The notes below the pieces were generated by a model that had not been told where the DNA came from, searched no databases, and saw nothing but the letters and a program-made list of their open reading frames with translations. The translations under genes and the position numbers were made by a program. From Beijerinckia sp. 28-YEA-48 (GTDB lineage: Bacteria > Pseudomonadota > Alphaproteobacteria > Rhizobiales > Beijerinckiaceae), in NCBI RefSeq assembly GCF_900104955.1, contig NZ_FNSI01000001.1:3692001-3756000 (forward strand): 64,000 nt of DNA, written 5' to 3'. Shown here piece after piece: positions 7,752 to 15,388 of this stretch (positions within the stretch are counted from its first letter, which is position 1; every line of letters starts with the position of its first letter).

Positions 7752-9008
7752 ATGCAGAATGATCTCAACAGGCAGAACTGGATGCTGATCGCCGCCGCCG
7801 TGCTGGGCGTCGGTGTTTCCTTGCTGGCGGTGGCTTTGATTCCGCTAGCGGTGTTTCTCAAGCCGCTGAACGCGGCCTTCGGCTGGGGCCGCGCCGAAAT
7901 TTCGCTCGCCATCACCGTGATGGGACTGGCCATGGCCATCGCCATGCCAATCGCCGGTTGGATCATCGATCGCTATGGCATTGTTCGTCCGGCCATCATT
8001 TCGATCCTCGGAATTGCGGCGGGTCTGTTGTTCATGCCGACAGCCATCACGCAATTCGGCCTCATGGGTCTTTACGTAACCGCCGGCTGGATCGGTGCCG
8101 TGGGTACGGCTTCAAGTGCCGTCATCTACGTCAAAGTGCTGTCGGCGGTCTTCGATAAATCGCGCGGCCTGGCGCTCGGCTTCGCCATGGCGGGCATGCC
8201 GCTTGGCATGGCGGTGGCGCCACTCATCGCCGTCACCCTGTTGCAGGCCTATGGCTGGCAGGCCGGCTTCTATGGTCTGGCCGCACTCCCGATCGTCATC
8301 GGCATTCCGACCGTGCTTTATGTCGGCGCGCATGCGCCTGCCATGACCGCTGCTGGCGGCAAGCCTTCGTCCCGCGACACGAGCGGAGAGTGCCGCATGA
8401 GCGATGCGATGAAGACGCGCAGTTTTGCCACCATGTTTCTGGTCTTCCTGGTGGCGGCATTAGCTCTGCACGGCATTCAGATCCATCTGCCGGCACTGCT
8501 GTCTGACCGTGGCGTGCCGCAGCATCTGAGCGTCGCGGCTCTCAGCGTGATGTTCGTCGTCGCCCTGATCGCCCGTGTCGTCTGCGGCTTTCTGTTCGAC
8601 CGCTTCTTCGCCCCCTGGATCGGCGCGCTGTGCTTTCTGGTTTCGGCCATTGGCGTGGCGATACTGATCTTGCCTGGCGCGCCGGCAGCGCAAGTCATCC
8701 TGGCCATCGTGCTGTTTGCCGTCGGCACTGGTGCTGAAACCGATCTGCTCGCCTTTCTGGTCAGCCGTTATTATGGCAATCGCGCCTTCGCGCAGATCTA
8801 TGGCTGGCTGTTCGCCGCCTTCATGGTCGGGAGCGCCATCGGACCCTATCTGGTCGGCCTCGCTTTTGACCAGGCACGCGATTATACGACGGCGCTCGCC
8901 TGGTCATCGGCCGGCCTCTTGCTGTCGACCCTACTCCTTGCCAGTCTGCCGCGCTTCGCCAAGCGAGAGGCGAGCGCCACCGCGCCCGCCACAGCACCGG
9001 CGGAATAA
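7752..9008 (+). CDS. MFS transporter
   Basis: 418 residues with about 12 hydrophobic segments in two halves joined by a polar loop near residues 200-220 (GGKPSSRDTSGECRMSDAMK). Segment WIIDRYGIVRPAIISILGIA carries the D-R-x-G motif between helices 2 and 3, and VCGFLFDRFFAPWIGALCFL the matching second-half motif, both typical of the major facilitator superfamily. A strong AGAGGGGGAGAG ribosome site precedes the ATG. It sits between an LLM oxidoreductase and a methyltransferase gene, so uptake of the compound handled by the cluster is the likely job; it resembles MFS carriers of monocarboxylates in layout (weak inference). Confidence 0.9.
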   Translation: MQNDLNRQNWMLIAAAVLGVGVSLLAVALIPLAVFLKPLNAAFGWGRAEISLAITVMGLAMAIAMPIAGWIIDRYGIVRPAIISILGIAAGLLFMPTAITQFGLMGLYVTAGWIGAVGTASSAVIYVKVLSAVFDKSRGLALGFAMAGMPLGMAVAPLIAVTLLQAYGWQAGFYGLAALPIVIGIPTVLYVGAHAPAMTAAGGKPSSRDTSGECRMSDAMKTRSFATMFLVFLVAALALHGIQIHLPALLSDRGVPQHLSVAALSVMFVVALIARVVCGFLFDRFFAPWIGALCFLVSAIGVAILILPGAPAAQVILAIVLFAVGTGAETDLLAFLVSRYYGNRAFAQIYGWLFAAFMVGSAIGPYLVGLAFDQARDYTTALAWSSAGLLLSTLLLASLPRFAKREASATAPATAPAE

Positions 9009-9019
9009 AGGAGAAGAGC

Positions 9020-9877
9020 ATGTCGGACCAGCGCACCGAACCAGACAACACGGCGGTGCGGGTCGCCCTGTGGCGAGCCTTGCATGTGGAGGTCGACGCG
9101 CCGCCGCCTGTGCTGGTCGACGACATCGGCCTCAAGCTGGTGGCGCCGGACGCTGGTTGGCGGCAGCGGCCCGACATGGACCCGCAGTTCACGCGGCTGT
9201 TTCGCGCCTCGATCGTCGCCCGCGCCCGCTTCATCGAGGATCTCGCCATCGAACAGGCGGCCAAGGGCGTCAGCCAATATGTCATCCTTGGCGCTGGCCT
9301 CGACACTTTCGCACAACGCCGGCCGGAGATAGCCTCCGGCCTGCATGTTTTCGAAATCGATCAGCCGGGCACGCAGGCCTGGAAGCGGCAACGGCTCATC
9401 GACTGTGGCTATGGCATTCCCAATTGGCTGCACCTCGTGCCGGTCGATTTCGAGGCTGGCGATCAATGGCAACAGCGATTGGTGGAGAACGGCTTCGATA
9501 TCAAACGGCCCGCCGTCGTCGCCTCGACCGGCGTCAGCATGTATCTGACGAAAGAGGCGGTGGCGGCGACCTTGCGCCAGATCGCGGCGCAGGCGCCGGG
9601 CTCGTCGCTGGCCATGACATTCCTGCTGCCGCTTGAACTGATGGATGCGGATGTGCGGCCAGGATTTGAAATGGCCGCCAAAGGCGCGCGCGCCAGCGGC
9701 ACGCCCTTCCTCAGTTTCTTCGCACCGGACGAGCTTCTCGCCCTGGCGCGCGAAGCCGGCTTCAAAGACGCCCAGCACATCTCGGGCGCAACACTGGCCG
9801 AGCGCTATTTCACCGGCCGGAGCGATGGCCTGCGGCCACCAAGCCATGGCGAGGATCTGCTCGTCGCGACCACCTAG
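9020..9877 (+). CDS. Class I SAM-dependent methyltransferase, leucine carboxyl methyltransferase-like (TIGR00027 type)
   Basis: 285 residues; ATG 9020 has AAAGGAG upstream and starts 11 bases after the MFS stop. YVILGAGLDTFAQRRPE is the SAM-binding loop and VFEIDQPGTQAWKRQRL the acidic strand-2 motif, both hallmarks of the bacterial LCM-like family. VASTGVSMYLTKEAVAATLR corresponds to the EGLxxYL motif. Family members methylate carboxylates or phenolic/secondary-metabolite acceptors; most are uncharacterised. In this gene run it may methylate or protect a substrate or intermediate, but that is only suggested by position. Confidence 0.9.
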   Translation: MSDQRTEPDNTAVRVALWRALHVEVDAPPPVLVDDIGLKLVAPDAGWRQRPDMDPQFTRLFRASIVARARFIEDLAIEQAAKGVSQYVILGAGLDTFAQRRPEIASGLHVFEIDQPGTQAWKRQRLIDCGYGIPNWLHLVPVDFEAGDQWQQRLVENGFDIKRPAVVASTGVSMYLTKEAVAATLRQIAAQAPGSSLAMTFLLPLELMDADVRPGFEMAAKGARASGTPFLSFFAPDELLALAREAGFKDAQHISGATLAERYFTGRSDGLRPPSHGEDLLVATT

Positions 9878-9892
9878 AAAGGACGGCACATT

Positions 9893-10708
9893 ATGGACCC
9901 GAGACCAGATGAACTGACCGGGAAAGTGGCGTTGGTGATCGGCGCCGGCTCCATCAAGCCTGACGAGATGAGCAATGGACGGGCGACCGCCATCACTTAC
10001 GCCCGCGCCGGCGCCAAAGTCGTCGCCGTCGATGTCTCAGCTCAGGCCCTGGCGGGAACCACCGATGCGATCACGGCCGAGGGATATGAATGTCTCGGCT
10101 TGGTCGGCGATGCCTCCGACGAAACCGTGGTGAACGAGATCGTCGCCGCGGCCATACAGCGCTTCGGCAGCGTCGACATTCTGCACAACAATATCGGTAT
10201 TCTCACCTTCGGCTCGGTGCTCAAGACCGATGTGGAGACCTGGGACCGCATCATGATGCTGAATGTGCGCAGCATGTTTCTCGCCACCCGCACCGTGCTG
10301 CCGCATATGATCGAACGGAAAGGCGGATCGATCGTCAATATTTCAGCCCTGGCCTCCGCGCGGTTTCTCGGCGCGGCGGTCACCTATATGACATCCAAGG
10401 CTGCGGTAAACGGCTTTACCCAGGCGGTGGCTTTGGAAAACGCCCGCCACGGCATCCGCTGCAACGCCATCCTGCCGGGCTTCATCGATACTCCCGTCGG
10501 TCTCAGCGTCTACGAAGGCGGCGATCCAGTGGAAGCGGCGACGCGCAAAGCCAAGCGCAATGCGGCGCTGCCCAGCGGCAAGGCCGGCACGCCTTGGGAC
10601 ATCGCGCGCGCCGCTTTGTTCCTCGCATCCGATGCGGCCGCCTACATCAACGGCGTGCTTTTGCCTGTTGAGTCAGGCGTGATGTTGCTCTCGCCAACCG
10701 CCGCATGA
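9893..10708 (+). CDS. SDR-family NAD(P)-dependent oxidoreductase with an expanded cofactor loop
   Basis: 271 residues, ATG 9893, AAAGGA upstream. The Rossmann start is LTGKVALVIGAG followed by SIKPDEMSNGRATAITYARA, so the usual GxxxGxG has extra residues before the last glycine. NNIGI stands for NNAG; the catalytic set is Ser in NISALAS, Tyr165 and Lys169 in YMTSKAAV. VDVSAQAL places an Asp at the strand-2 end, which favours NAD. NAILPGFIDTP is the typical SDR substrate-side loop. It is probably the last gene of the run from 5643. Its 3' end overlaps the convergent tyrA gene by 67 bases. Confidence 0.9.
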   Translation: MDPRPDELTGKVALVIGAGSIKPDEMSNGRATAITYARAGAKVVAVDVSAQALAGTTDAITAEGYECLGLVGDASDETVVNEIVAAAIQRFGSVDILHNNIGILTFGSVLKTDVETWDRIMMLNVRSMFLATRTVLPHMIERKGGSIVNISALASARFLGAAVTYMTSKAAVNGFTQAVALENARHGIRCNAILPGFIDTPVGLSVYEGGDPVEAATRKAKRNAALPSGKAGTPWDIARAALFLASDAAAYINGVLLPVESGVMLLSPTAA

Positions 10709-11532
10709 GCGACGCGGGCCGACGATGAGTGCTCGCCGCCTTGCGCTTTGCCTCCGTTCTCCAACTCCTCGGCAAGCTCAGCGGCCAAGCCGAAGAACTT
10801 GCGCCGCATTTCCGCAGCGAACGGATTCAAGCGCTCGATCGCGTCGAACACTTCCGGCGCGTCGTCGCGCACCATGTTGATGCCTTCCATCAGCAGGTCG
10901 AAGCTGCGCGTCGTCATGGTGGAGGGCAAGGGCTCCATCTGCACCAGAACTTTGGCGATGAGATGGGTGAGGCCCTGCACGGCAGCCGCTTCGCGATCAT
11001 GCGCCTCCGGCGTCGTCACGATGACATCGAGCGCGAAATGGCGGCGCAGGAAAGCCGCGATCCTTGGCGTCTGCTGACCGCGGATCGGGCAAAGCGCGAT
11101 CTTCAAACCAGCAAGGCCATTGCGTGCGCTTTGCGGGCCAAACAGCGGATGGGTGCCAACGACATCGACATGAGCGGGCAGCCCAGCCGCCATGATCTGC
11201 GCCGGCAACGTCTTGACCGAGCCGACATCGAGCACCAGCACGCCTGGCAACAAATGCGGCGCGATGGCCGCGACCGCCTGCGCCATGGCCGCCACCGGCA
11301 TGGCCAGAACGACGATCGGGCAGCGCGCCGCGTCGGATAAACTCACGAGGGTGACGCCTTGGGTAACACCTTGCGGCGTTTGCGCATCGCCGGCTGCGTA
11401 TTTGGGATCGTGGCAGCGCAGATCGAAAAACGGATGTAGATGCTCGGCCATCAGGCGGCCGAAGGCGCCGAAGCCGATAAGGCCAAGACGCGGACGTTGG
11501 CGGGGATTTGCAGAAGATTGACCAGACAACAC
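10642..11532 (-). CDS. tyrA: Prephenate/arogenate dehydrogenase family protein
   Basis: 296 residues from a GTG at 11532, preferred because AGAGG lies 6 bases upstream; an in-frame GTG at 11565 adds 11 residues. PRLGLIGFGAFGRLMAEHL is the NAD(P) fingerprint and VVGTHPLFGPQSARNGL holds the catalytic His and the typical substrate loop. The enzyme oxidatively decarboxylates prephenate or arogenate for tyrosine synthesis. There is no fused chorismate mutase and no ACT domain. The last ~35 residues are low complexity and overlap the end of the SDR gene. The gene is preceded by a short leader frame with two Tyr codons and attenuator-like structure. Confidence 0.85.
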   Translation of the reverse strand: MLSGQSSANPRQRPRLGLIGFGAFGRLMAEHLHPFFDLRCHDPKYAAGDAQTPQGVTQGVTLVSLSDAARCPIVVLAMPVAAMAQAVAAIAPHLLPGVLVLDVGSVKTLPAQIMAAGLPAHVDVVGTHPLFGPQSARNGLAGLKIALCPIRGQQTPRIAAFLRRHFALDVIVTTPEAHDREAAAVQGLTHLIAKVLVQMEPLPSTMTTRSFDLLMEGINMVRDDAPEVFDAIERLNPFAAEMRRKFFGLAAELAEELENGGKAQGGEHSSSARVAHAAVGESNITPDSTGKSTPLM

Positions 11533-11569
11533 AATGGACCTCTTGGGACAAACGCCAGAGGTCACGTTC

Positions 11570-11653
11570 CAACCGCTGGCTCGACAGCGGTTGAAAAAGA
11601 CAAAGCCCTTCCTGCCGCTAGATGCGCGGCGGGTAATACGACGTCTGGAAGGG
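11570..11653 (-). promoter_or_regulatory. Candidate transcription attenuator upstream of tyrA
   Basis: Reading the minus strand: CCCTTCC (11653-11647, inside the leader frame) can pair with GGAAGGG (11612-11606); a smaller stem GCCGC/GCGGC (11630-11626 with 11618-11614) is nested between them and has the leader stop codon in its loop. The T-rich tract CTTTGTCTTTTT (11605-11594) follows directly, as in a terminator. A separate 9-bp hairpin CAACCGCTG/CAGCGGTTG (11593-11585 with 11578-11570) comes just before the tyrA start region. Function is inferred from layout. Confidence 0.55.
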
Positions 11654-11665
11654 GGCGTTGCTCAT
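11618..11665 (-). CDS. Leader peptide of tyrA with tandem tyrosines
   Basis: A 15-codon frame, ATG at 11665, reads MSNAPFQTSYYPPRI and stops with TAG. It has a strong GGGAGG ribosome site 4 bases before the ATG, much better than expected for a chance frame. Codons 10 and 11 are both Tyr, followed by two Pro codons, which slow ribosomes. It ends 85 bases before the preferred tyrA start. Shortage of charged tRNA-Tyr would stall the ribosome over the 5' half of the outer stem (codons 5-7) and prevent terminator formation. This would be a tyrosine-sensing leader in the style of the trp and phe leaders. Confidence 0.6.
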   Translation of the reverse strand: MSNAPFQTSYYPPRI

Positions 11666-11741
11666 GGCGCCTCCCTTAGCCGTAAAGGCGCGGCGAGGTC
11701 AATGCGGCAAAACTGGCCCGCACCCCTCAGGCATTCACCCT

Positions 11742-12584
11742 TCAGACTTGCGCGAAGCCGAACAGCCGGGTCGGATTGGTGGCCAGAATGCGGCGCGCCA
11801 GGTCTTCATCACCGATCCAGTCGAGCAACAGGCCGATCAGTTGGCCGACATCGGGCGTCATGTCGCCCATGCGCAGATGCGGCCAGTCCGATCCCCACAG
11901 CAGGCGATCCGGGTTGGCTTTGACCAGCGCGTCGTGGAACGGCCGCAGATCGGGATAGTCGGGCAGCACACGGGAATTGCGGCAGAGCGCCAGCTTCACC
12001 CAGAGGCGCCCTTCAGACAGCAGCGCGCAGAGACGTTGGAAGGCAGGATCATCGACGCCGCGTTCGACATTCGGCTTGCCCATATGATCGAGCACGATGT
12101 CGATGCCCAGCGAAAGCAGGCGCGTCTCCTGGCCGACGATGGTTTCGCAATCGGCCCAGATATGCGCGTGCATTCCGAAAGCGCGCAGGCGCGGCGCGAG
12201 CCGCGCTAGATCGTCGAAGCCGACGCTGCCGGGAAGACGGCCGCCCGTGGCGGTTTTGATTTCGACGAAACGCAAAGCGCGCACGCCGAGCGCGCGCCAG
12301 GCTTCCAGTTGCGCGTCGCTCACCGTTGCATCGGCGATAGCGACACCGCGATAGGCCTCGGGTCTTGCCCGCAGAGCGTCAAGGAAGGCCGCATCATCGA
12401 AGCCATAGACAGACGATGGCTGCACGATCACCGCGCGCGACAGGCCCATCGTCTTGAGTGCCGCGGCATGGCGATCGAGCCAAGCCTCTGGAATATCGCC
12501 GGAGAAGGCCGCCTGAGCGAAGCGCTGGGTTGGCCCGATGACATGGCAGTGGCAATCGCAGGCGCCGGCGGGAACAGACAGCAT
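11742..12584 (-). CDS. Amidohydrolase, 2-pyrone-4,6-dicarboxylate lactonase (LigI)-like
   Basis: 280 residues. ACDCHCHVIGPTQRF carries the metal-binding His-x-His, FGMHAHIWADC and VLDHMGKP carry further His residues, and LLWGSDWPH the Asp, as in amidohydrolase family 2. The sequence order and length match the COG3618/LigI group, which opens the PDC lactone ring in the protocatechuate 4,5-cleavage route, or related sugar lactonases. The ligAB genes 9 kb away in the window make the PDC route attractive, but no LigC dehydrogenase is present. Upstream of it, on the same strand, is a GST gene 15 bases away. Confidence 0.85.
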   Translation of the reverse strand: MLSVPAGACDCHCHVIGPTQRFAQAAFSGDIPEAWLDRHAAALKTMGLSRAVIVQPSSVYGFDDAAFLDALRARPEAYRGVAIADATVSDAQLEAWRALGVRALRFVEIKTATGGRLPGSVGFDDLARLAPRLRAFGMHAHIWADCETIVGQETRLLSLGIDIVLDHMGKPNVERGVDDPAFQRLCALLSEGRLWVKLALCRNSRVLPDYPDLRPFHDALVKANPDRLLWGSDWPHLRMGDMTPDVGQLIGLLLDWIGDEDLARRILATNPTRLFGFAQV

Positions 12585-12599
12585 CTTTAACCGTACCTT

Positions 12600-13217
12600 T
12601 TAGCCGTCTTGCAATTGCGTTGCCTGCGCCGCAGGGCGGGCCTCGAAGGTCTCGTGCCAGCGCGCAAGATGCGGATGCGTAACGCGCCAGGGCTCAGTCG
12701 CGAAGCGGAAATCGCTATAGGCCAGTGCGCAGCCAATGGCGATTTCGCCAATGCCAATGCTGTCGGAGGCGAATGTATCCACCTCCGCTTCAAGATGGCG
12801 CAAGACCGCCGCGCGCTTGAAGGCGAAGGCTTCGATATGCTTCTGCGATTTCTCCCCCGCGGGCCGATCACGCTCGTTGCGGGCCAGGATCAGAATATCG
12901 AGCAGGCCGTTGCCAAGCGCGTGCAGGCGCAGCGCCGCGATGCGCGCATCGCCTCCGGCCGGAATCAGCGGACGGCGACCGGAGATCTGATCGAAATATT
13001 CGATGATGACGTAGGAATCGAACAGAACGCGCCCGTCTTCGAGAACCAGGGTTGGAATCTTGTTCAACGGATTTTCAGGCATCAGGTCGGCATTGGCCGA
13101 CGACATGGCAACGACCGTGCGCAGGCGCTCGATGCGCTCGGCCAGGCCCAGCTCATGGGCGGCCAGCATGACCTTGCGCACATAGGGCGAGCGCGGCGAC
13201 CAATGCAGCTTCATCAT
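12600..13217 (-). CDS. Glutathione S-transferase family protein
   Basis: 205 residues (start at 13217 or the next ATG at 13214). The thioredoxin-like domain begins MKLHWSPRSPYVRKVMLAAH, with a Ser in SPYVRK at the usual active-site place, and NPLNKIPTLVLEDG followed by LFDSYVIIEYFDQ, the cis-Pro and gamma-glutamyl binding region. The C-terminal helical domain runs from about residue 85. It resembles YibF/beta-class-like GSTs, which conjugate or reduce electrophiles with glutathione, or cleave ether bonds. It is probably co-transcribed with the LigI-like gene (15-base gap). Confidence 0.88.
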   Translation of the reverse strand: MMKLHWSPRSPYVRKVMLAAHELGLAERIERLRTVVAMSSANADLMPENPLNKIPTLVLEDGRVLFDSYVIIEYFDQISGRRPLIPAGGDARIAALRLHALGNGLLDILILARNERDRPAGEKSQKHIEAFAFKRAAVLRHLEAEVDTFASDSIGIGEIAIGCALAYSDFRFATEPWRVTHPHLARWHETFEARPAAQATQLQDG

Positions 13218-13304
13218 GGGCGGCCGGACCTTGGGCTAAAATGGCGAGAGGGCGAGGTCATAAGGGACATCCGATTGATATTGAACCCGGAGAGGAACAG
13301 CCAG

Positions 13305-13394
13305 ACGTCGTCGATAAAACGTCGTCGACGAACGCCACAAATATCCTCTTACAAAAATCATAAACCTATATTATTAGGTCTGATATACCGCCTA
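13305..13394 (+). promoter_or_regulatory. Repeat-rich control region between GST and hydrolase genes
   Basis: This divergent spacer holds the direct repeat ACGTCGTCGA at 13305-13314 and 13319-13328 (14-bp period) and an inverted repeat ACCTA-TATTAT-TAGGT at 13364-13379. TTAGG (13375-13379 side) and CCTAA further downstream form a second, wider inverted pair. A related ATAGG-N6-CCTAT site lies upstream of the paralogous hydrolase gene at 17307-17322. These are probable regulator sites; none is assigned. Confidence 0.4.
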
Positions 13395-13434
13395 ATCGGC
13401 CAATGCAATGTGAGCACACCAACGGGGAGACGCC

Positions 13435-14226
13435 GTGTCCGGGGTCCGTGAGGAATATCTGCATCGCGCTGGCGAGGTAACCATCCGTGTGCGCGCCGAA
13501 GGCCAGGGGCCGCTGATCGCTCTCCTCCCCTCGCAAGCCCGCGATTCCGACGATTACGACACTGTCGCCGAGGGGCTGGCGCAAGCCGGCTATCGCGTGT
13601 TGCGGCCGCAGCCGCGCGGCATTGGCGACAGCCAGGGACCGCTCGAAGGCATCACCTTGCGCGACCTGGCGCAGGATGTGGCCGAAGTGATCGCCGCTGA
13701 GAACGCCGGCCCCGCCGTCGTCCTTGGCCATGCCTTCGGACATTACGTGGCGCGCCAACTCGCGGTCGCCTTTCCAGCGACGGTGCGTGGCATTGTCGTC
13801 GCGGCCTCGGCGGCAAAGACCTATCCGGCGGAACTGTCGCGCGCCGTGACGGAAGCTGGCGATCCGTCCCTGCCCGATGACGTGCGTCTCGCCGCCTTGC
13901 GCAAGGCGTTCTTCGCGCCGGGCAATGATCCGACACCCTGGCTCTCGGGCTGGCACCCGCATATGCAGGCGCCGCAGCGCGCCGCGCGCGCCGCCATAGC
14001 GCAAGACACTTACTGGTCAGGCGGCACCGGCCCGCTGCTTGATCTGCAAGCCGAGTTCGATCCGTTCAAGCCGGCCGAACGGCGCACTGAAATGCGCGAG
14101 GAGTTCGGCGAGCGCGTCAGCGTCGCGCTGGTGCGCAACGCCAGCCATGCCCTCATTCCCGAACAGCCGGAAGCTGTGACGCGCGCCGTCATCGCCTGGA
14201 TGCACGACATCAATCATAAATCGTAA
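13435..14226 (+). CDS. Alpha/beta-hydrolase-fold protein with Ala at the nucleophile position
   Basis: 263 residues from a GTG at 13435 (GGGGAGA upstream). It has the fold landmarks GPLIALLPSQARDSDDYDTV, RPQPRGIGDSQGP, a late Asp in LQAEFDPFKP and the His in RNASHALIPEQPEAV. The nucleophile elbow reads VVLGHAFGHYVARQLA, so residue 100 is Ala where hydrolases carry Ser, Cys or Asp. The paralogue at 16397-17242 has the same change (GHAYGN). There is no signal peptide, in contrast to the paralogue. Eleven bases later begins a TctC-type binding protein, so hydrolase-fold protein and transport protein are one operon. It may bind rather than hydrolyse its ligand, or use other chemistry. Confidence 0.85.
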   Translation: MSGVREEYLHRAGEVTIRVRAEGQGPLIALLPSQARDSDDYDTVAEGLAQAGYRVLRPQPRGIGDSQGPLEGITLRDLAQDVAEVIAAENAGPAVVLGHAFGHYVARQLAVAFPATVRGIVVAASAAKTYPAELSRAVTEAGDPSLPDDVRLAALRKAFFAPGNDPTPWLSGWHPHMQAPQRAARAAIAQDTYWSGGTGPLLDLQAEFDPFKPAERRTEMREEFGERVSVALVRNASHALIPEQPEAVTRAVIAWMHDINHKS

Positions 14227-14236
14227 GGAGGAAAGA

Positions 14237-15199
14237 ATGCCCATGTGGAGAGGCGCCATTTTCGTGGCGGCGCTAACGGCTGTCGTCGTGCCGGCTGCGG
14301 CGCAGGACTATCCGAGTCGTCCCATCACCTTAGTCGTGCCCTATGCGGCGGGTGGCCCCGTCGACATCGCTGGCCGCTCGACGGCGGAGGCTTTGTCGAA
14401 ACAGCTCGGCCAAGGGGTCGTGGTGGAGAACAAGCCTGGCGCCGGCGGCCTCGTCGGCACGCGCTATGTCGGCACCGCCCGACCCGATGGCTACACGCTG
14501 CTGCTCGGCTCGCCAGGACCGCTGGTGATCGCGCCGAGCGCCGATCCGGCCACCGTCAATGTGGAGAGAGATTTTACGCTGATCGGCGTGATCGCGGAAT
14601 CGCCACAGGTGCTGGTCATCTCGTCGAAACTGCCAGCGAAGACTTTCAAAGAGTTCGTCGCCTATGCCAAGACGAAACCGGGCGCACTGAACTATGGCTC
14701 GGCCGGCATTGGCACGACGCCGCATCTGGCCGCTGAACTGCTCAACCGCGCCACTGGCATCAGGACCGTGCATGTACCCTATCGCGGTACGAGTGCCGCC
14801 GTGCCTGACGTGATCTCCGGCGAATTGCAGATGATCTTCGGCGATATCGCCACCTTGCGGCCCTTCGTCGACTCAAAGGCGGTGACGGCGCTGGTCATCG
14901 GCGGCACGCGCCGCTCGAACCTTCTGCCCGATGTGCCGAATGCGGTCGAAGAAGGCTATCCAGGCCTGATCTCGCGCAACTTCTCTGTTCTGCTGGCGCC
15001 AGCCCGCATGCCGGCGGATATCGTCGCGCGGCTGAACGCGGCTTTGACAGCCGCCAAGACCGATAAAGGCTTTATCGAGCGGATGGACCAGCAGGGCATG
15101 AGCCCGGTCGACAGTTCACCCGATCAAGCGCGCCAATATCTGCAAGGCGAGCGGCAGACCTGGGAGCCGATCGTGCGCGAGATGGGACTGAAATTTTGA
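14237..15199 (+). CDS. TctC/Bug-type solute-binding protein
   Basis: 320 residues with a signal peptide ending in PAAAQDYPSRPITLVV. VVPYAAGGPVDIAGR and NKPGAGGLVGTRYVGTARP are the signature loops of the tripartite tricarboxylate transporter receptor family; NYGSAGIGTTPHLAAELLN and VPYRGTSAAVPDVISGELQM follow as expected. The periplasmic protein binds a carboxylate and would hand it to TctAB, but no tctAB genes occur in the window. GGAGG precedes the ATG. It is paired with the hydrolase-fold gene upstream. A REP element follows the stop. Confidence 0.93.
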   Translation: MPMWRGAIFVAALTAVVVPAAAQDYPSRPITLVVPYAAGGPVDIAGRSTAEALSKQLGQGVVVENKPGAGGLVGTRYVGTARPDGYTLLLGSPGPLVIAPSADPATVNVERDFTLIGVIAESPQVLVISSKLPAKTFKEFVAYAKTKPGALNYGSAGIGTTPHLAAELLNRATGIRTVHVPYRGTSAAVPDVISGELQMIFGDIATLRPFVDSKAVTALVIGGTRRSNLLPDVPNAVEEGYPGLISRNFSVLLAPARMPADIVARLNAALTAAKTDKGFIERMDQQGMSPVDSSPDQARQYLQGERQTWEPIVREMGLKF

Positions 15200-15220
15200 A
15201 GCTGTCATAACGCATCGTGG

Positions 15221-15369
15221 TGTCATCCCGGACACTTGCGCAGCAAGTGATCCGGGAACCAGGAGCAAACGTCAAAATCTCGAAAGTCGCTGCACCGCAG
15301 CTATTTTTCTACACATGATACCACACGCCCCTGGTTCCCGGATCACGCTGCGCGTGTCCGGGATGACAC
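15221..15369. repeat. REP-type inverted repeat pair, family A, copy 1
   Basis: Two palindromic units face each other: TGTCATCCCGGACACTTG...TGATCCGGGAACCAGG on the left and CCTGGTTCCCGGATCACG...GTGTCCGGGATGACAC on the right, with about 65 bases between. The outer arms (GTCATCCCGGACAC / GTGTCCGGGATGAC) are complementary. It lies between the stops of two convergent tctC genes. Copies 2 and 3 are at 28660-28813 and 48207-48350. Confidence 0.85.
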
Positions 15370-15388
15370 AAAGGCTTCGGCGGGCGCG

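Noticed and set aside
4878-10708. A single operon from gntR to the SDR gene
   Set aside because: A strong hairpin at 7679-7713 and a 78-base gap before the MFS gene make one unbroken transcript uncertain, so it is described as a gene run only.
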